A DNA stretch of 64,000 bases from Albimonas sp036154955 (GTDB lineage Bacteria; Pseudomonadota; Alphaproteobacteria; Rhodobacterales; Rhodobacteraceae), in contig JAYZWL010000099.1 in the NCBI GenBank assembly GCA_036154955.1, positions 1-64,000 on the forward strand, in the 5' to 3' direction. Of the stretch, positions 9,341 to 17,788 are shown piece by piece. The notes below the pieces were generated by a model. It saw nothing but the letters and a program-made list of their open reading frames with translations. It was not told where the DNA came from and did not search any database. How positions within the stretch are numbered: the stretch's first letter is position 1; every line of letters starts with the position of its first letter. A program made the position numbers and the translations under genes.

Positions 9341-9908
9341 TCCAAGTCCGCCCTTCCGTAAGCTCGGGACAGCATATGCCGACAGGCCGCCATCCGCGCA
9401 AGAAAGCCGCGCGCCCGACCGGCCCGCGCGCTCCGTCGCCCGGCCTTCACGCGCCGCGCGGTCGCGCCCGTCGCCGAGCGCCCCGAAGAGGGGTCGGCGC
9501 CGGCGGACGCCTTGTCCCGGGACGCGCCGCGCGGTCCCGATCCGAGACGACCGCGCGGCCCCGGCCCCGCATCGGCCCCGCATCGGACCTGCGGCCTCGG
9601 GACCGACGGTCGCAGGGCGGCGCCCGCGCGCGGCTGCGGCCCGGGGGTGAGATGGGAGCAACCGCCTTGGAACGCAAGCCTTTTCCCCGGCTCACGCCGC
9701 ATCCCCCTGCGCGCCCTGCGCGCAGGGCCGGTTTCGCGGCTTTCGCGGCGCAGCGTTTCCGGCTAGCGTCGTCAGCGGCGCCGAAGACGTGCGCGGCCGA
9801 CGGGGTGACAGGTCGCGGGCGGGATATGCCGGCCGTGCGCGCGGGACACGCGGACGGACCCCGAACACCGAGAGGACGAGGGCGGACCAACCGCATGACG
9901 GCCCCGAG
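9341..9908. other. Intergenic region with no recognised gene
   Basis: About 570 bases between the divergent channel gene and the glycosyltransferase operon. Open frames here are Arg/Pro-rich and look like composition artefacts. The operon promoter must lie here, but no clear sigma-70 match was found. A Shine-Dalgarno-like GAGGACGAGGG sits near 9872-9882. Confidence 0.5.
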
Positions 9909-9922
9909 ATGACGGCCCCGAG
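9895..9922 (+). repeat. 14-bp tandem duplication containing the start codon
   Basis: The 14-mer ATGACGGCCCCGAG occurs twice head to tail (9895-9908 and 9909-9922). Because 14 is not a multiple of three, the two ATGs are in different frames. The first opens a five-codon ORF (MTAPR) whose TGA overlaps the second ATG, which is the start of the glycosyltransferase. Confidence 0.9.
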
Positions 9923-11192
9923 GGAAACCGGCGCGTCGATCCACGCCGCCAAGCCGCGTCGCCGCGACCGCGACGAGGGTCCGTCCGGCGTGCGCCGCCG
10001 CGCCCTGCTCTACAGCCACGACACCTTCGGCCTCGGCCATCTGCGCCGCGCCCGCACCCTCGCCTCCGCCCTGACCGAACGGGATCCGGGGCTCGCCGCG
10101 ATGATCCTCACCGGCTCGCCCATCGCCGGGCGCTTCGATTTCCCCGACCGGGTCGACCATGTGCGCCTGCCCGGCGTGGTGAAGCTGACGGACGGGGACT
10201 ACGCCTCGCACAATCTCGGCATCTCCATCGAGGACACGGTGGAGCTGCGCGCCTCGATCATCTCCGCCACCGACGCGGCCTTCGCGCCCGGGCTGCTGCT
10301 GGTGGACAAGGAGGCCTGGGGCTTCCGCAACGAGATGGCCGGCGCGCTGGCCGCCGCCCGCGCCCGCGGGGCGCGCGTGGTGCTGGGGGTGCGCGACGTG
10401 CTCGACGACCTGCCCTCGCTCGCGCCCGAATGGAAGCGCAAGGGCCATGCGGAGGCGCTGCGGCGCTATTTCGACGAGATCTGGGTCTACGGCCTGCCCG
10501 AGATCTGCCGCCCCCTCGACGGGCTCGGCCTGCCCGACGAGGTGATGGAGCGGGTGATCTACACCGGCTACCTGCGCCGGGAAGCTCCGGACTGGCCCGC
10601 CGACGTGGGCCTCGCCCCGCCGAACGAACCCTATGTCCTGGTCACCACCGGCGGCGGCGGCGACGGAGAGGGGCTGATCGACTGGACGCTCTCGGCCTAT
10701 GAGGCGGACCCGACGCTCGGCCCTCATGCGGTGATGGTCTACGGCCCCTTCCTGCACGCGGAGCGACGGGCGGAGTTCGACCGCCGCGCCCATGCCCTGA
10801 GGGGCCGGGTCACCGCGATGAGCTTCGACAGCCGCATCGAGCGCCTGCTGTCCGAAAGCGCCGGGATCATCGCCATGGGCGGCTACAACACGTTCTGCGA
10901 GATCCTCAGCCTCGACAAGCCGGCGGTGATCGCCCCCCGCGTCCGCCCGCGGCTGGAGCAATACATCCGCGCCGAGGCGGCGGAGCGGCTCGGCCTCGCC
11001 CGGATGCTGCACGCGCCCCGCGACGGCTACGGGCCCGAGGCGATGATCGCCGCGATCCGCGGGCTGGCGCATCAGCCCAAACCCTCCGAGGTCTCGATCC
11101 CCGGCCTGCTCGACGGGCTCGACCGGGTGGCGGAACGCACGGCGCTGGCCTTCGCCGAACCCGCCCCGCCGCTGGCCAGTCGGCGCGCCTGA
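9909..11192 (+). CDS. Glycosyltransferase, MurG/UGT-like (COG4671 type)
   Basis: First gene of a five-gene glycan operon. The 427-aa product has a GT-B fold pattern: an N-terminal ALLYSHDTFGLGHLRRA segment with the glycine loop typical of MurG-like enzymes, and a C-terminal donor-binding half with VLVTTGGGGDGEGLIDW and SAGIIAMGGYNTFCEIL. Donor and acceptor are unknown. The chosen ATG (9909) is the second of two ATGs created by a 14-base duplication; the first opens a five-codon leader whose stop overlaps this start. The GGCGGA motif is spaced better for the leader ATG, so coupling or re-initiation may set expression. The last gene of the operon is a relative of this one. Confidence 0.82.
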   Translation: MTAPRETGASIHAAKPRRRDRDEGPSGVRRRALLYSHDTFGLGHLRRARTLASALTERDPGLAAMILTGSPIAGRFDFPDRVDHVRLPGVVKLTDGDYASHNLGISIEDTVELRASIISATDAAFAPGLLLVDKEAWGFRNEMAGALAAARARGARVVLGVRDVLDDLPSLAPEWKRKGHAEALRRYFDEIWVYGLPEICRPLDGLGLPDEVMERVIYTGYLRREAPDWPADVGLAPPNEPYVLVTTGGGGDGEGLIDWTLSAYEADPTLGPHAVMVYGPFLHAERRAEFDRRAHALRGRVTAMSFDSRIERLLSESAGIIAMGGYNTFCEILSLDKPAVIAPRVRPRLEQYIRAEAAERLGLARMLHAPRDGYGPEAMIAAIRGLAHQPKPSEVSIPGLLDGLDRVAERTALAFAEPAPPLASRRA

Positions 11193-11200
11193 CCCGGACC

Positions 11201-12496
11201 ATGGACGCGACCGACCGCAGTTCCGCCACGCCCGCGCCGGGCGGCGACGCCGGCCCCGCCCTCGCCGTCGTGGTCAAGGGCTATCCGCGCCTGTCGGAGA
11301 CCTTCGTGGCGCAGGAGCTGCTGGAGCTGGAGGCGCGCGGACACGCGTTCGAGATCTGGTCGCTGCGCCATCCCTACGACGACCGCACCCACCCGCTGCA
11401 CGACCGTATCAAGGCCCGCCCCCGCTACCTGCCCGAATATCTGCACCGGGAGCCGCTGCGGGTGCTGCGCGGCGTGGTCCGCGCGGCGCGGCTGCCGGGT
11501 TTCGGCGCCATGGCGCGGCTCTGGCTGCGCGACCTCGCCCGGGACCGGACCGTCAACCGCATCCGCCGCTTCGGGCAGGCCTGCGTGCTGGCCGCGGAAC
11601 TGCCCGCGGGGACCCGGTTCCTCTACGTGCATTTCCTGCACACCCCCGGCTCCGTCGCCCGCTACGCCGCCGGGATGCGCGGGCTGGGCTGGGGCGTCTC
11701 CGCCCATGCCAAGGACATCTGGACCATCCCGGACTGGGAGAAGCGGGAGAAACTGGCCGACGCCCGCTTCCTGGTGACCTGCACCGCATCGGGGGCGGAG
11801 CACCTGCGCGGCCTCGCGCCCGAGCCGGGGCGGGTGGGGCTGGTCTATCACGGCCTCGACCTCACGCGCTTTCCCGACCCGCCGGCGCGGCCGCTTCGCG
11901 CGCCGGGGGCGCCGCTGGTCCTGCTCTCGGTCGGGCGGCTGGTGGCCAAGAAGGGCTATGACGACCTGATCGAGGCGCTGGCCGCCCTGCCTCCCGGCCT
12001 TGACTGGCGGTTCCGGCATGTGGGCGGCGGCGAGCTGAAAGGCGCGCTCGCCGCCCGGGCGAAGGCCGCCGGGATCGCGGACCGCATCGCGTGGCTGGGC
12101 AAGCGCGACCAGACCGAAGTGATCGCCGAGATGCGGGGGGCGGACCTGTTCGTGCTCCCCTCCAAGATCGCGGGCGACGGGGACCGGGACGGGCTGCCCA
12201 ACGTGCTGATGGAGGCGGCGAGCCAGGGCCTGCCGATCCTGTCCACCGCCGTCTCCGCCATCCCCGAATTCATCGAGGACGGGACGCATGGCGCGCTGGT
12301 CCCGCCCGGCGATCCGGCCGCGCTCTCCGCCCGGATCGCTTCCATCGCCGCCGCGCCCGGGGCCGCGGAGGCGCAGGCCCGCGCCGCCCGCGCCCGGCTG
12401 GTCGCGGAGTTCGGGATGGAGGCGGGGATCGACGCGCTCGACGCCCGCCTGCGGGACGGATTGGGCGAGGCCGCGCCCGCCCCCGACCCGCGATGA
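11201..12496 (+). CDS. Glycosyltransferase family 4
   Basis: Predicted cytosolic retaining GT-B glycosyltransferase of 431 aa. The N-terminal acceptor half includes VVVKGYPRLSETFVAQEL, a signature of colanic-acid/exopolysaccharide WcaL-like enzymes. The C-terminal half shows VLLSVGRLVAKKGYDDLIEAL and the E-x7-E region (DGLPNVLMEAASQGLPIL). It follows the previous gene after 8 bases. Substrate is unknown; polysaccharide or glycoconjugate assembly is inferred from the family and from three sister transferases in the operon. Confidence 0.87.
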   Translation: MDATDRSSATPAPGGDAGPALAVVVKGYPRLSETFVAQELLELEARGHAFEIWSLRHPYDDRTHPLHDRIKARPRYLPEYLHREPLRVLRGVVRAARLPGFGAMARLWLRDLARDRTVNRIRRFGQACVLAAELPAGTRFLYVHFLHTPGSVARYAAGMRGLGWGVSAHAKDIWTIPDWEKREKLADARFLVTCTASGAEHLRGLAPEPGRVGLVYHGLDLTRFPDPPARPLRAPGAPLVLLSVGRLVAKKGYDDLIEALAALPPGLDWRFRHVGGGELKGALAARAKAAGIADRIAWLGKRDQTEVIAEMRGADLFVLPSKIAGDGDRDGLPNVLMEAASQGLPILSTAVSAIPEFIEDGTHGALVPPGDPAALSARIASIAAAPGAAEAQARAARARLVAEFGMEAGIDALDARLRDGLGEAAPAPDPR

Positions 12497-13629
12497 CCGG
12501 CCCGGCGCCGATGTCCGACGCGCGCCCCCGCATCGCCTTCCACGCGCCGATGAAACCGGCGGCGCATCCCACCCCCTCCGGCGACCGCCGCATCGCCCGG
12601 CTGACCCTTCAGGCGCTGGAGGCGGCGGGCTTCGCGCCCGTCGTCGCCTCCGAGCTTCGCACGCTCGACATGGCGGGCGACCCGACCTGGCAGGCGGCGG
12701 TGGAGCATCGCGCCCGGGCCGAGGCCGCGGCGCTGGCGGAGGCCTGGCGGGACGATCCGCCCGCGCTCTGGCTCACCTATCACAGCTACTGGAAGGCGCC
12801 GGACCTGCTGGGCCCCAGGGTCTCGGCGGCGCTGGGCATCCCCTATGTCGTGACCGAGCCCATCGTCTCCCGCCGTCGCCGCGCCGGGCCCTGGGCCGGG
12901 TTCGCGGCGGCGGCGGAGGCGGGGATGCGGGCGGCCGACCTGCTGCTGTGGTCCACGCCCCGCGACCGGCCGGGGCTGGACCTGCTGGAACATGACCGGC
13001 TGGCGGAACTGCCGCCCTTCGTGGATCCGGGGCCGGAGCCTGCGCCGCGCGCGTCCGGCGGCCCGCTCCGCCTGCTGGTCGCGGCGATGATGCGGCCGGG
13101 GGACAAGGCGGCCTCCTACGCGCGGCTGGCCGCGGCGCTCGCGGCCCTGCCCGCGGACGCCCCGGACTGGCGGCTGGAGATCCTGGGCGACGGCCCGGCG
13201 CGGGCGGAGGCGGAGGCGATGTTCGCCCCCCTCGCGCCCCGCGTGGCCTTCCGCGGCGCGGTGAACGACCCGGCTGAGACCCGCGCGGCGATGGAGACGG
13301 CCGATCTCCTCCCCTGGCCCGGCGTCGGCGAGGGCTTCGGCATGGTCTATCTGGAGGCGCAGGCCGCCGCCCTGCCCTGCCTGGCCGAGAACCGCCCCGG
13401 CCCCGCCCATGTGCTGGTCCCCGAAGCCTCCGGCGGCCTGCCCCTGCCCGACCCCGACGCCCCGGGCGCCTATGCCGGGGCGCTCGCCGCCGCGCTCGCC
13501 GACCGAGCCGCGCTGGCCCGCGCCGGGGCGGCGGCCCGGGCCCATGTCATCGCCCGCCACGGGATCGACGCCGCGGCGGCCCGGCTGCGCGCCCTGCTGC
13601 TCCCCCTGATCGAAGGCCGCGGCCGATGA
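12493..13629 (+). CDS. Glycosyltransferase family 4
   Basis: A second GT4-like enzyme of 378 aa, starting at an ATG that overlaps the preceding TGA (ATGA). It begins RPRIAFHAPMKPAAHPTPSGDRR, the layout of an N-terminal Rossmann half. Its C-terminal half has LRLLVAAMMRPGDKAASY and GVGEGFGMVYLEAQAAALP, in which the acidic GEGFGMVYLE segment is the GT4 donor site. An upstream extension of the open frame overlaps the previous gene and is not coding. The ligand is unknown. Overlaps at both ends suggest strict co-translation with its neighbours. Confidence 0.85.
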   Translation: MTGPAPMSDARPRIAFHAPMKPAAHPTPSGDRRIARLTLQALEAAGFAPVVASELRTLDMAGDPTWQAAVEHRARAEAAALAEAWRDDPPALWLTYHSYWKAPDLLGPRVSAALGIPYVVTEPIVSRRRRAGPWAGFAAAAEAGMRAADLLLWSTPRDRPGLDLLEHDRLAELPPFVDPGPEPAPRASGGPLRLLVAAMMRPGDKAASYARLAAALAALPADAPDWRLEILGDGPARAEAEAMFAPLAPRVAFRGAVNDPAETRAAMETADLLPWPGVGEGFGMVYLEAQAAALPCLAENRPGPAHVLVPEASGGLPLPDPDAPGAYAGALAAALADRAALARAGAAARAHVIARHGIDAAAARLRALLLPLIEGRGR

Positions 13630-14222
13630 CCGGAACTCCGACCTTCGAGATCGGCCTCCTGCGCCATTTCCCGACCGACTGGAACCGGGAGGGGCGGTTG
13701 CAGGGCCGCTCCGACATCCCCCTCTCCGCCGCCTCGCGCGCCGAGATCGCCGGCCGCGCCCTGCCCGACCGCTGGCGCGGCCTGCCGGTGATCTGCTCGC
13801 CGCTCGGCCGGGCGATGGAGACCGCCCGCGCGCTGGTCCCCGAGGCGGCGATCCGCACCGACGACCGCCTGATCGAGATGAGCTTCGGCGACTGGGAGGG
13901 GCGGATCGGCGCGGAGCTTCTCGCCGACCCCGCCTGCCCGTATCGCCCGGTGGAGGACTGGGGCTGGGACTTCCGCCCCCCCGGCGGCGAGACCCCGGCC
14001 GAGGTCGCCGCCCGCGCCGGCGCCGTGCTGGCCGGGCTTCCCGGCCCGGCGCTGGTGGTCTGCCATCGCGGGGTGATGCGCGCCCTGCTGGCCGTCGCCA
14101 CCGGCTGGGCCTATCGCGGCCCGGAGCCGTTCCGCATCAAGCGCGCGGCGGTGCATCCGGTGACGCTGCGCGCGGGCCGCCCGGTCGCCGTCGCGGCGCC
14201 CGAAAAGCTGGCCGCGCGATGA
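13626..14222 (+). CDS. Histidine phosphatase family protein
   Basis: A 198-aa member of the phosphoglycerate-mutase-like (branch 1) phosphatase family. LLRHFPTDWN at residues 11-20 holds the catalytic Arg13-His14, LQGRSDIPLS follows as in cofactor-dependent mutase/cobC relatives, and VVCHRGVMRAL holds the second His. It overlaps the genes on both sides by ATGA. Within a glycosyltransferase operon it may dephosphorylate a sugar-phosphate or lipid-linked intermediate, but that is inference; a role in alpha-ribazole chemistry is less likely without cobalamin neighbours. Confidence 0.85.
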   Translation: MTGTPTFEIGLLRHFPTDWNREGRLQGRSDIPLSAASRAEIAGRALPDRWRGLPVICSPLGRAMETARALVPEAAIRTDDRLIEMSFGDWEGRIGAELLADPACPYRPVEDWGWDFRPPGGETPAEVAARAGAVLAGLPGPALVVCHRGVMRALLAVATGWAYRGPEPFRIKRAAVHPVTLRAGRPVAVAAPEKLAAR

Positions 14223-15349
14223 CCCGCGCCCGCCCGCGGATCGCCTTCCTGGTCACCCACCTGATGGGCTCCGGCCATCTGGTCCGCACCCTGGCGCTGG
14301 CCCGCGCGGCGACGCAGGCGGGGGCGGAGGCGCTGGTGATCTCGGGCGGCCGGCCGCTCGCTCATGTCGACGCCTCGGGCGTGGACCTGCGCCAGTTGCC
14401 GCCGCTCGCGTCGGACGGGCTCGACTACCGCAACCTGCTGCGCGCCGACGGTCGCCCGGCGGAGCCGGCGGATCACGCCGCCCGCCGCGCCCTGATCGAC
14501 GCGACCCTGCGCAAGGCCGCGCCCGACGCGCTGGTCTGCGAACTGCACCCGTTCGGCCGCCGGTCGCTCGCCGCCGAGTTCGAAACCGCGCTGGAGGCGG
14601 CGGGCCGCGCCCCCGCCTATGTCTCGATCCGCGACGTGCTGGAACCGCCCTCAAAGCCGAAACGCGTCGCCCGCACGCTGGCGGCGCTGGCTCCGTTCCG
14701 CGCGGTGCTGGTGCATGGGGACCCGGATGCCATCCCGCTTTCGGCCAGCTGGCCGGGGCCCGATGGCGGGGCATCTCCCGACGCCGCCGCGCTGCCCCTG
14801 CGCTACACCGGCTATGTCTGCGCCCCCCCGCCGCCGCCCTCGCCGGGCCCGGGCGCGGGCGAGGTGCTGGTCGCCACCGGCGGCGGCGCCATCGGACGGG
14901 CGTTGCTGGAGATGGCGGCGCGGGCCGCCGCCCTCTCCCCCCTGCGCTGGCGACTGCTGGTCGGGGGCGCGGATGCGCGGGCGGAGGCCGCGCGGCTCGC
15001 CGCGCTGGGCCCCGCGCAGGCCGAGCCCGCCCGTCCCGACTACCGGGCGATGCTGGGCCGGGCCGCGGTCTCGGTCAGCCTCGCGGGCTACAACACCGCG
15101 GTGGAGGCCGCGCTCTCGCCCACCCCCGCCCTGCTGGTCCCGATGGAGGAGGGCGGCGAGCAGGAGCAGCTTATCCGCGCCGAGGCCTTCGCCCGCCTCC
15201 CCGGCCTCGCCGCCGCCCGCATCGGCGCCCTGACGCCTCGGACGCTGGCCAAGCGGGTTCACGCGCTGGCCGAGGGCCCGCGCATCGCCGCGCCGCTCAG
15301 GGCCGACGGCGCGGCCGAAAGCGTCCGGCTGATCCTCGAAGACCTGTGA
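14219..15349 (+). CDS. Glycosyltransferase, MurG/UGT-like
   Basis: Last gene of the glycan operon, 376 aa, starting at an ATG overlapping the preceding TGA. The N-terminus RIAFLVTHLMGSGHLVRTLA is the glycine-loop region of MurG/MGT-type GT-B enzymes. The C-terminal half has EVLVATGGGAIGRALLE and VSVSLAGYNTAVEAALSPTP, equivalent to the AGYNT segment of the first gene (MGGYNT). The two are therefore paralogues bracketing two GT4 enzymes and a phosphatase. Donor is probably a nucleotide sugar; acceptor unknown. Confidence 0.82.
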   Translation: MTRARPRIAFLVTHLMGSGHLVRTLALARAATQAGAEALVISGGRPLAHVDASGVDLRQLPPLASDGLDYRNLLRADGRPAEPADHAARRALIDATLRKAAPDALVCELHPFGRRSLAAEFETALEAAGRAPAYVSIRDVLEPPSKPKRVARTLAALAPFRAVLVHGDPDAIPLSASWPGPDGGASPDAAALPLRYTGYVCAPPPPPSPGPGAGEVLVATGGGAIGRALLEMAARAAALSPLRWRLLVGGADARAEAARLAALGPAQAEPARPDYRAMLGRAAVSVSLAGYNTAVEAALSPTPALLVPMEEGGEQEQLIRAEAFARLPGLAAARIGALTPRTLAKRVHALAEGPRIAAPLRADGAAESVRLILEDL

Positions 15350-15353
15350 GCCA

Positions 15354-15383
15354 GGCGCCCGGGCGATCCGCCGCGCGGGCGCC
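15354..15383. terminator. Hairpin between convergent genes
   Basis: GGCGCCCG (15354-15361) pairs with CGGGCGCC (15376-15383). It lies between the end of the glycosyltransferase operon and the end of the ABC transporter operon and could stop transcription from both sides. No U tract on either strand. Confidence 0.4.
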
Positions 15384-15421
15384 CGGCCAAGGCTCCCGGG
15401 ACGGCTCCCGCGCGGCCCGGC

Positions 15422-16639
15422 TCAGGAATAGGGGTCCAGCGCGTCCCGCAGCCCGTCGCCGAGGAAGTTGAAGGCCAGCACCACCAGGATGACGGGGATC
15501 ATCGGGGCGAGCAGCCACGGGTAGATCTCCACCGCCGTCAGGTCGAGCGCGTCGTTGAGCATCAGCCCCCAGCTCACCGCCGGCGGGCGCAGGCCGAGGC
15601 CGAGCAGCGACAAAGCCGTCTCGCCCAGGATCATGGTCGGGATCGACAGCGTGGCCGAGGCGACCAGGTGGGACATGAAGTTCGGCATCATGTGGCTGGT
15701 CACGATCCGCCCCGTCGAGGCGCCCATAAGCTCGGCCGCGCGAACGTAATCCTCCTCGCGCAGCGCGAGGAACTTGGAGCGCACCGCCCGCGCCAGCCCC
15801 GGCCAGTCCAGCAGGCCGAGGATCACCGAGATCATGAAGAACACCGCCACCGGCCCCCAGTTGGCGGGGATGGCGGCGGACAGCGCCAGCCAGATCGGCA
15901 GTTCGGGCATGGAGCGGATGATCTCGATCGACCGCTGCACCGCCGCGTCCAGCCAGCCGCCGAAATAGCCGGCGAAGCCGCCGAGGAACATGCCGATGGC
16001 GAAGCTGATCGTCACCCCGATCAGCCCCACGGTCAGCGACAGCTGCGCCCCGTGCAGCAGGCGGGAGAAGATGTCCCGTCCCAGCCGGTCCGCCCCGATC
16101 AGGTAGAGGTCCGCGCCCACCGGCGGGCAGACCAGGCGGAACGAGGTCTCGGCCAGCCCCAGAAAGCTCCACGGATCGCCGCAGGTCGTGACCCAGCGCA
16201 CCGGCCGCGGGTCCGAGTAATCCGGCGTGAACTTGGGCTGGAAGGTCGACATGTCGATCTCGGACACCATCGGGTAGGTGACCAGCAGGCTCCCCGCCTC
16301 GAACCAGTCCAGCTCCTGCGGCGGGGCGTAGATCGCGTCGGTGTTGCGCGCCTGCGGGTGATAGGGCGCGAACAGCCCCACCACCGGCAGCGCGAGGTAG
16401 ATCGCCAGCAGGAACAGGCCCGAGATCGCCGCCAGCCGGTTGCGTTTGAACCGTCGCCAGATCAGCGCGGTGGTGGAGGCGTCGAGGTCCTTGCGGTCCA
16501 GCGCCTGCAGGTCCGCCTCCGCGTCCCAGGGCTCGTCCGAGACCCAGTGCCCGGGCCGGCGGCCCAAATCGCCCCCGGCCCCGCCCAGCGCATGCGGATC
16601 GCCCGCCTGCCGGTCGCCGTCGCCCGCCCCGCCGCTCAT
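15422..16639 (-). CDS. ABC transporter permease, OppC/DppC type
   Basis: Inner-membrane subunit of a peptide/opine-type importer, 405 aa. A cytoplasmic N-terminus of about 70 residues precedes the first helix (LAAISGLFLLAIYLALPVVG). A periplasmic insert follows (about 110-160), then GADRLGRDIFSRLLHGAQLSL, the OppC N-terminal signature, and the EAA-type loop (EEDYVRAAELMGASTGRIV) that contacts the ATPase. It ends FLGDGLRDALDPYS, typical of the family. The start overlaps the OppB stop (ATGA). The long insert before the first EAA domain is larger than in E. coli OppC and resembles YejE-like permeases. Confidence 0.9.
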   Translation of the reverse strand: MSGGAGDGDRQAGDPHALGGAGGDLGRRPGHWVSDEPWDAEADLQALDRKDLDASTTALIWRRFKRNRLAAISGLFLLAIYLALPVVGLFAPYHPQARNTDAIYAPPQELDWFEAGSLLVTYPMVSEIDMSTFQPKFTPDYSDPRPVRWVTTCGDPWSFLGLAETSFRLVCPPVGADLYLIGADRLGRDIFSRLLHGAQLSLTVGLIGVTISFAIGMFLGGFAGYFGGWLDAAVQRSIEIIRSMPELPIWLALSAAIPANWGPVAVFFMISVILGLLDWPGLARAVRSKFLALREEDYVRAAELMGASTGRIVTSHMMPNFMSHLVASATLSIPTMILGETALSLLGLGLRPPAVSWGLMLNDALDLTAVEIYPWLLAPMIPVILVVLAFNFLGDGLRDALDPYS

Positions 16640-17658
16640 CGCCGCCGCCCCGAGAAGCGGATCCGCGGATCCAGCACCGCCAGCAGCAGGTCCGACACCA
16701 GCATGCCGGCCAGCGTCAGCACCGAGACGAACAGCAGGATGAAGCCCGACAGGAAATAGTCCTGGCTGCGCAGGGCCGCGAGAAGGATCGGCCCGATGGT
16801 CTGAAGGCCCATGACCAGCGACACCAGGACCGAGCCCGACACCAGGCTGGGCAGCAGGTTGCCGATATCGGCCACGAACGGGTTGAGCGCCATGCGCAGC
16901 GGATACTTCACCACCGTGTTCACCCGGCTCACCCCCTTGGCCCTGGCGGTGACCACATAGGGCTTGCCCAGCTCGTCCAGCAGGTTGGCGCGCAGGCGGC
17001 GGACCATGGCGGCCATGCCCGACGTGCCGATGACGATGATCGGCACGATCATGTGAACCAGGATGTCGCCCATCTTCTCGACGCTCATCGGCTGGTCGGC
17101 GTATCGCTTGTCCATCAGGCCCCCGACCGGCAGCCCGAACCATTGCGCGCCCTTGTGGTAAAGGATCAGCGCCAGCAGGAAGTTCGGCGTGGCCAGCCCG
17201 ATATAGCCCACGAAGGTCGCGAGGTAGTCGACCCAGGTGTTGGCCTTGACGGCGGCGATCGCGCCCAGCGGCAACGCCACCAGATAGACGAAGACGATGG
17301 CGAAGGCGTTGAGCGCGATGGTCATCCACAGCGCCTCGGCCACCACCTCCGACACCGGCTTGTCGAGCTCGAACGACCAGCCCAGATCGCCCTGGAGGAT
17401 CCCCGAAAAGCCATGCGGCCCCGGCCAGAACCCCATCCAGATCAGGTATTGCTCCCACATCGGACGGTCGAGCGCGTATTCCCGCATCAGGAACCGCGCC
17501 TTGGAGACCGACGCCGCCTCGCCCGAGGCCTGAAGCTGCTGGATCTGGTTGGTCAGCACGTCGCCCGGCGGCAGGTTCACGATCCAGAAGATCAGGATCG
17601 AGACCAGCAGCAGGGTCCAGAGCATCGTCCAGAACCGGCGGATCGCGTAGGCGGCCAT
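16636..17658 (-). CDS. ABC transporter permease, OppB/DppB type
   Basis: Inner-membrane permease, 340 aa, beginning MAAYAIRRFWTMLWTLLLVS, the usual OppB first helix. A periplasmic region contains DRPMWEQYLIWMGFW, and the cytoplasmic EAA loop is KPYVVTARAKGVSRVNTVVK. The product ends LLLAVLDPRIRFSGRRR. It overlaps the OppC gene at its end (ATGA) and follows a 41-codon small ORF by 4 bases. It forms the permease heterodimer with the OppC-like protein. Substrate is unknown. Confidence 0.9.
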   Translation of the reverse strand: MAAYAIRRFWTMLWTLLLVSILIFWIVNLPPGDVLTNQIQQLQASGEAASVSKARFLMREYALDRPMWEQYLIWMGFWPGPHGFSGILQGDLGWSFELDKPVSEVVAEALWMTIALNAFAIVFVYLVALPLGAIAAVKANTWVDYLATFVGYIGLATPNFLLALILYHKGAQWFGLPVGGLMDKRYADQPMSVEKMGDILVHMIVPIIVIGTSGMAAMVRRLRANLLDELGKPYVVTARAKGVSRVNTVVKYPLRMALNPFVADIGNLLPSLVSGSVLVSLVMGLQTIGPILLAALRSQDYFLSGFILLFVSVLTLAGMLVSDLLLAVLDPRIRFSGRRR

Positions 17659-17662
17659 GGTC

Positions 17663-17788
17663 TCAGCGCCCCCCCGAGCCGGCGGCGGAAGGGACGGCGG
17701 GCGGGGCGACGGCCGCAGGCCGAGCGTCCGTCCCGGCGGCCCCCGCGAGGAGGAGGGCGAGAAGAGGGAGGCGGCGGGCGACGGTCAC
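17663..17788 (-). CDS. Small secreted or membrane peptide, 41 aa
   Basis: A short ORF that exactly fills the space between the binding protein and the OppB permease. It starts with GTG overlapping the binding-protein stop (GTGA) and ends 4 bases before the OppB ATG. The product has a basic N-terminus (VTVARR), a hydrophobic core (LPLLALLLAGAAG) and a Pro/Ala/Gly-rich tail (ARPAAVAPPAVPSAAG). It looks like a signal peptide or single-span peptide with a 20-residue tail. It could be a translational coupler, a small transporter subunit or a chance frame. The overlap at both ends is the main support. Confidence 0.5.
   Translation of the reverse strand: MTVARRLPLLALLLAGAAGTDARPAAVAPPAVPSAAGSGGR

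Noticed and set aside
13626..14222. Calling the histidine phosphatase CobC (alpha-ribazole phosphatase)
   Set aside because: No cobalamin genes nearby; context is a glycosyltransferase operon.
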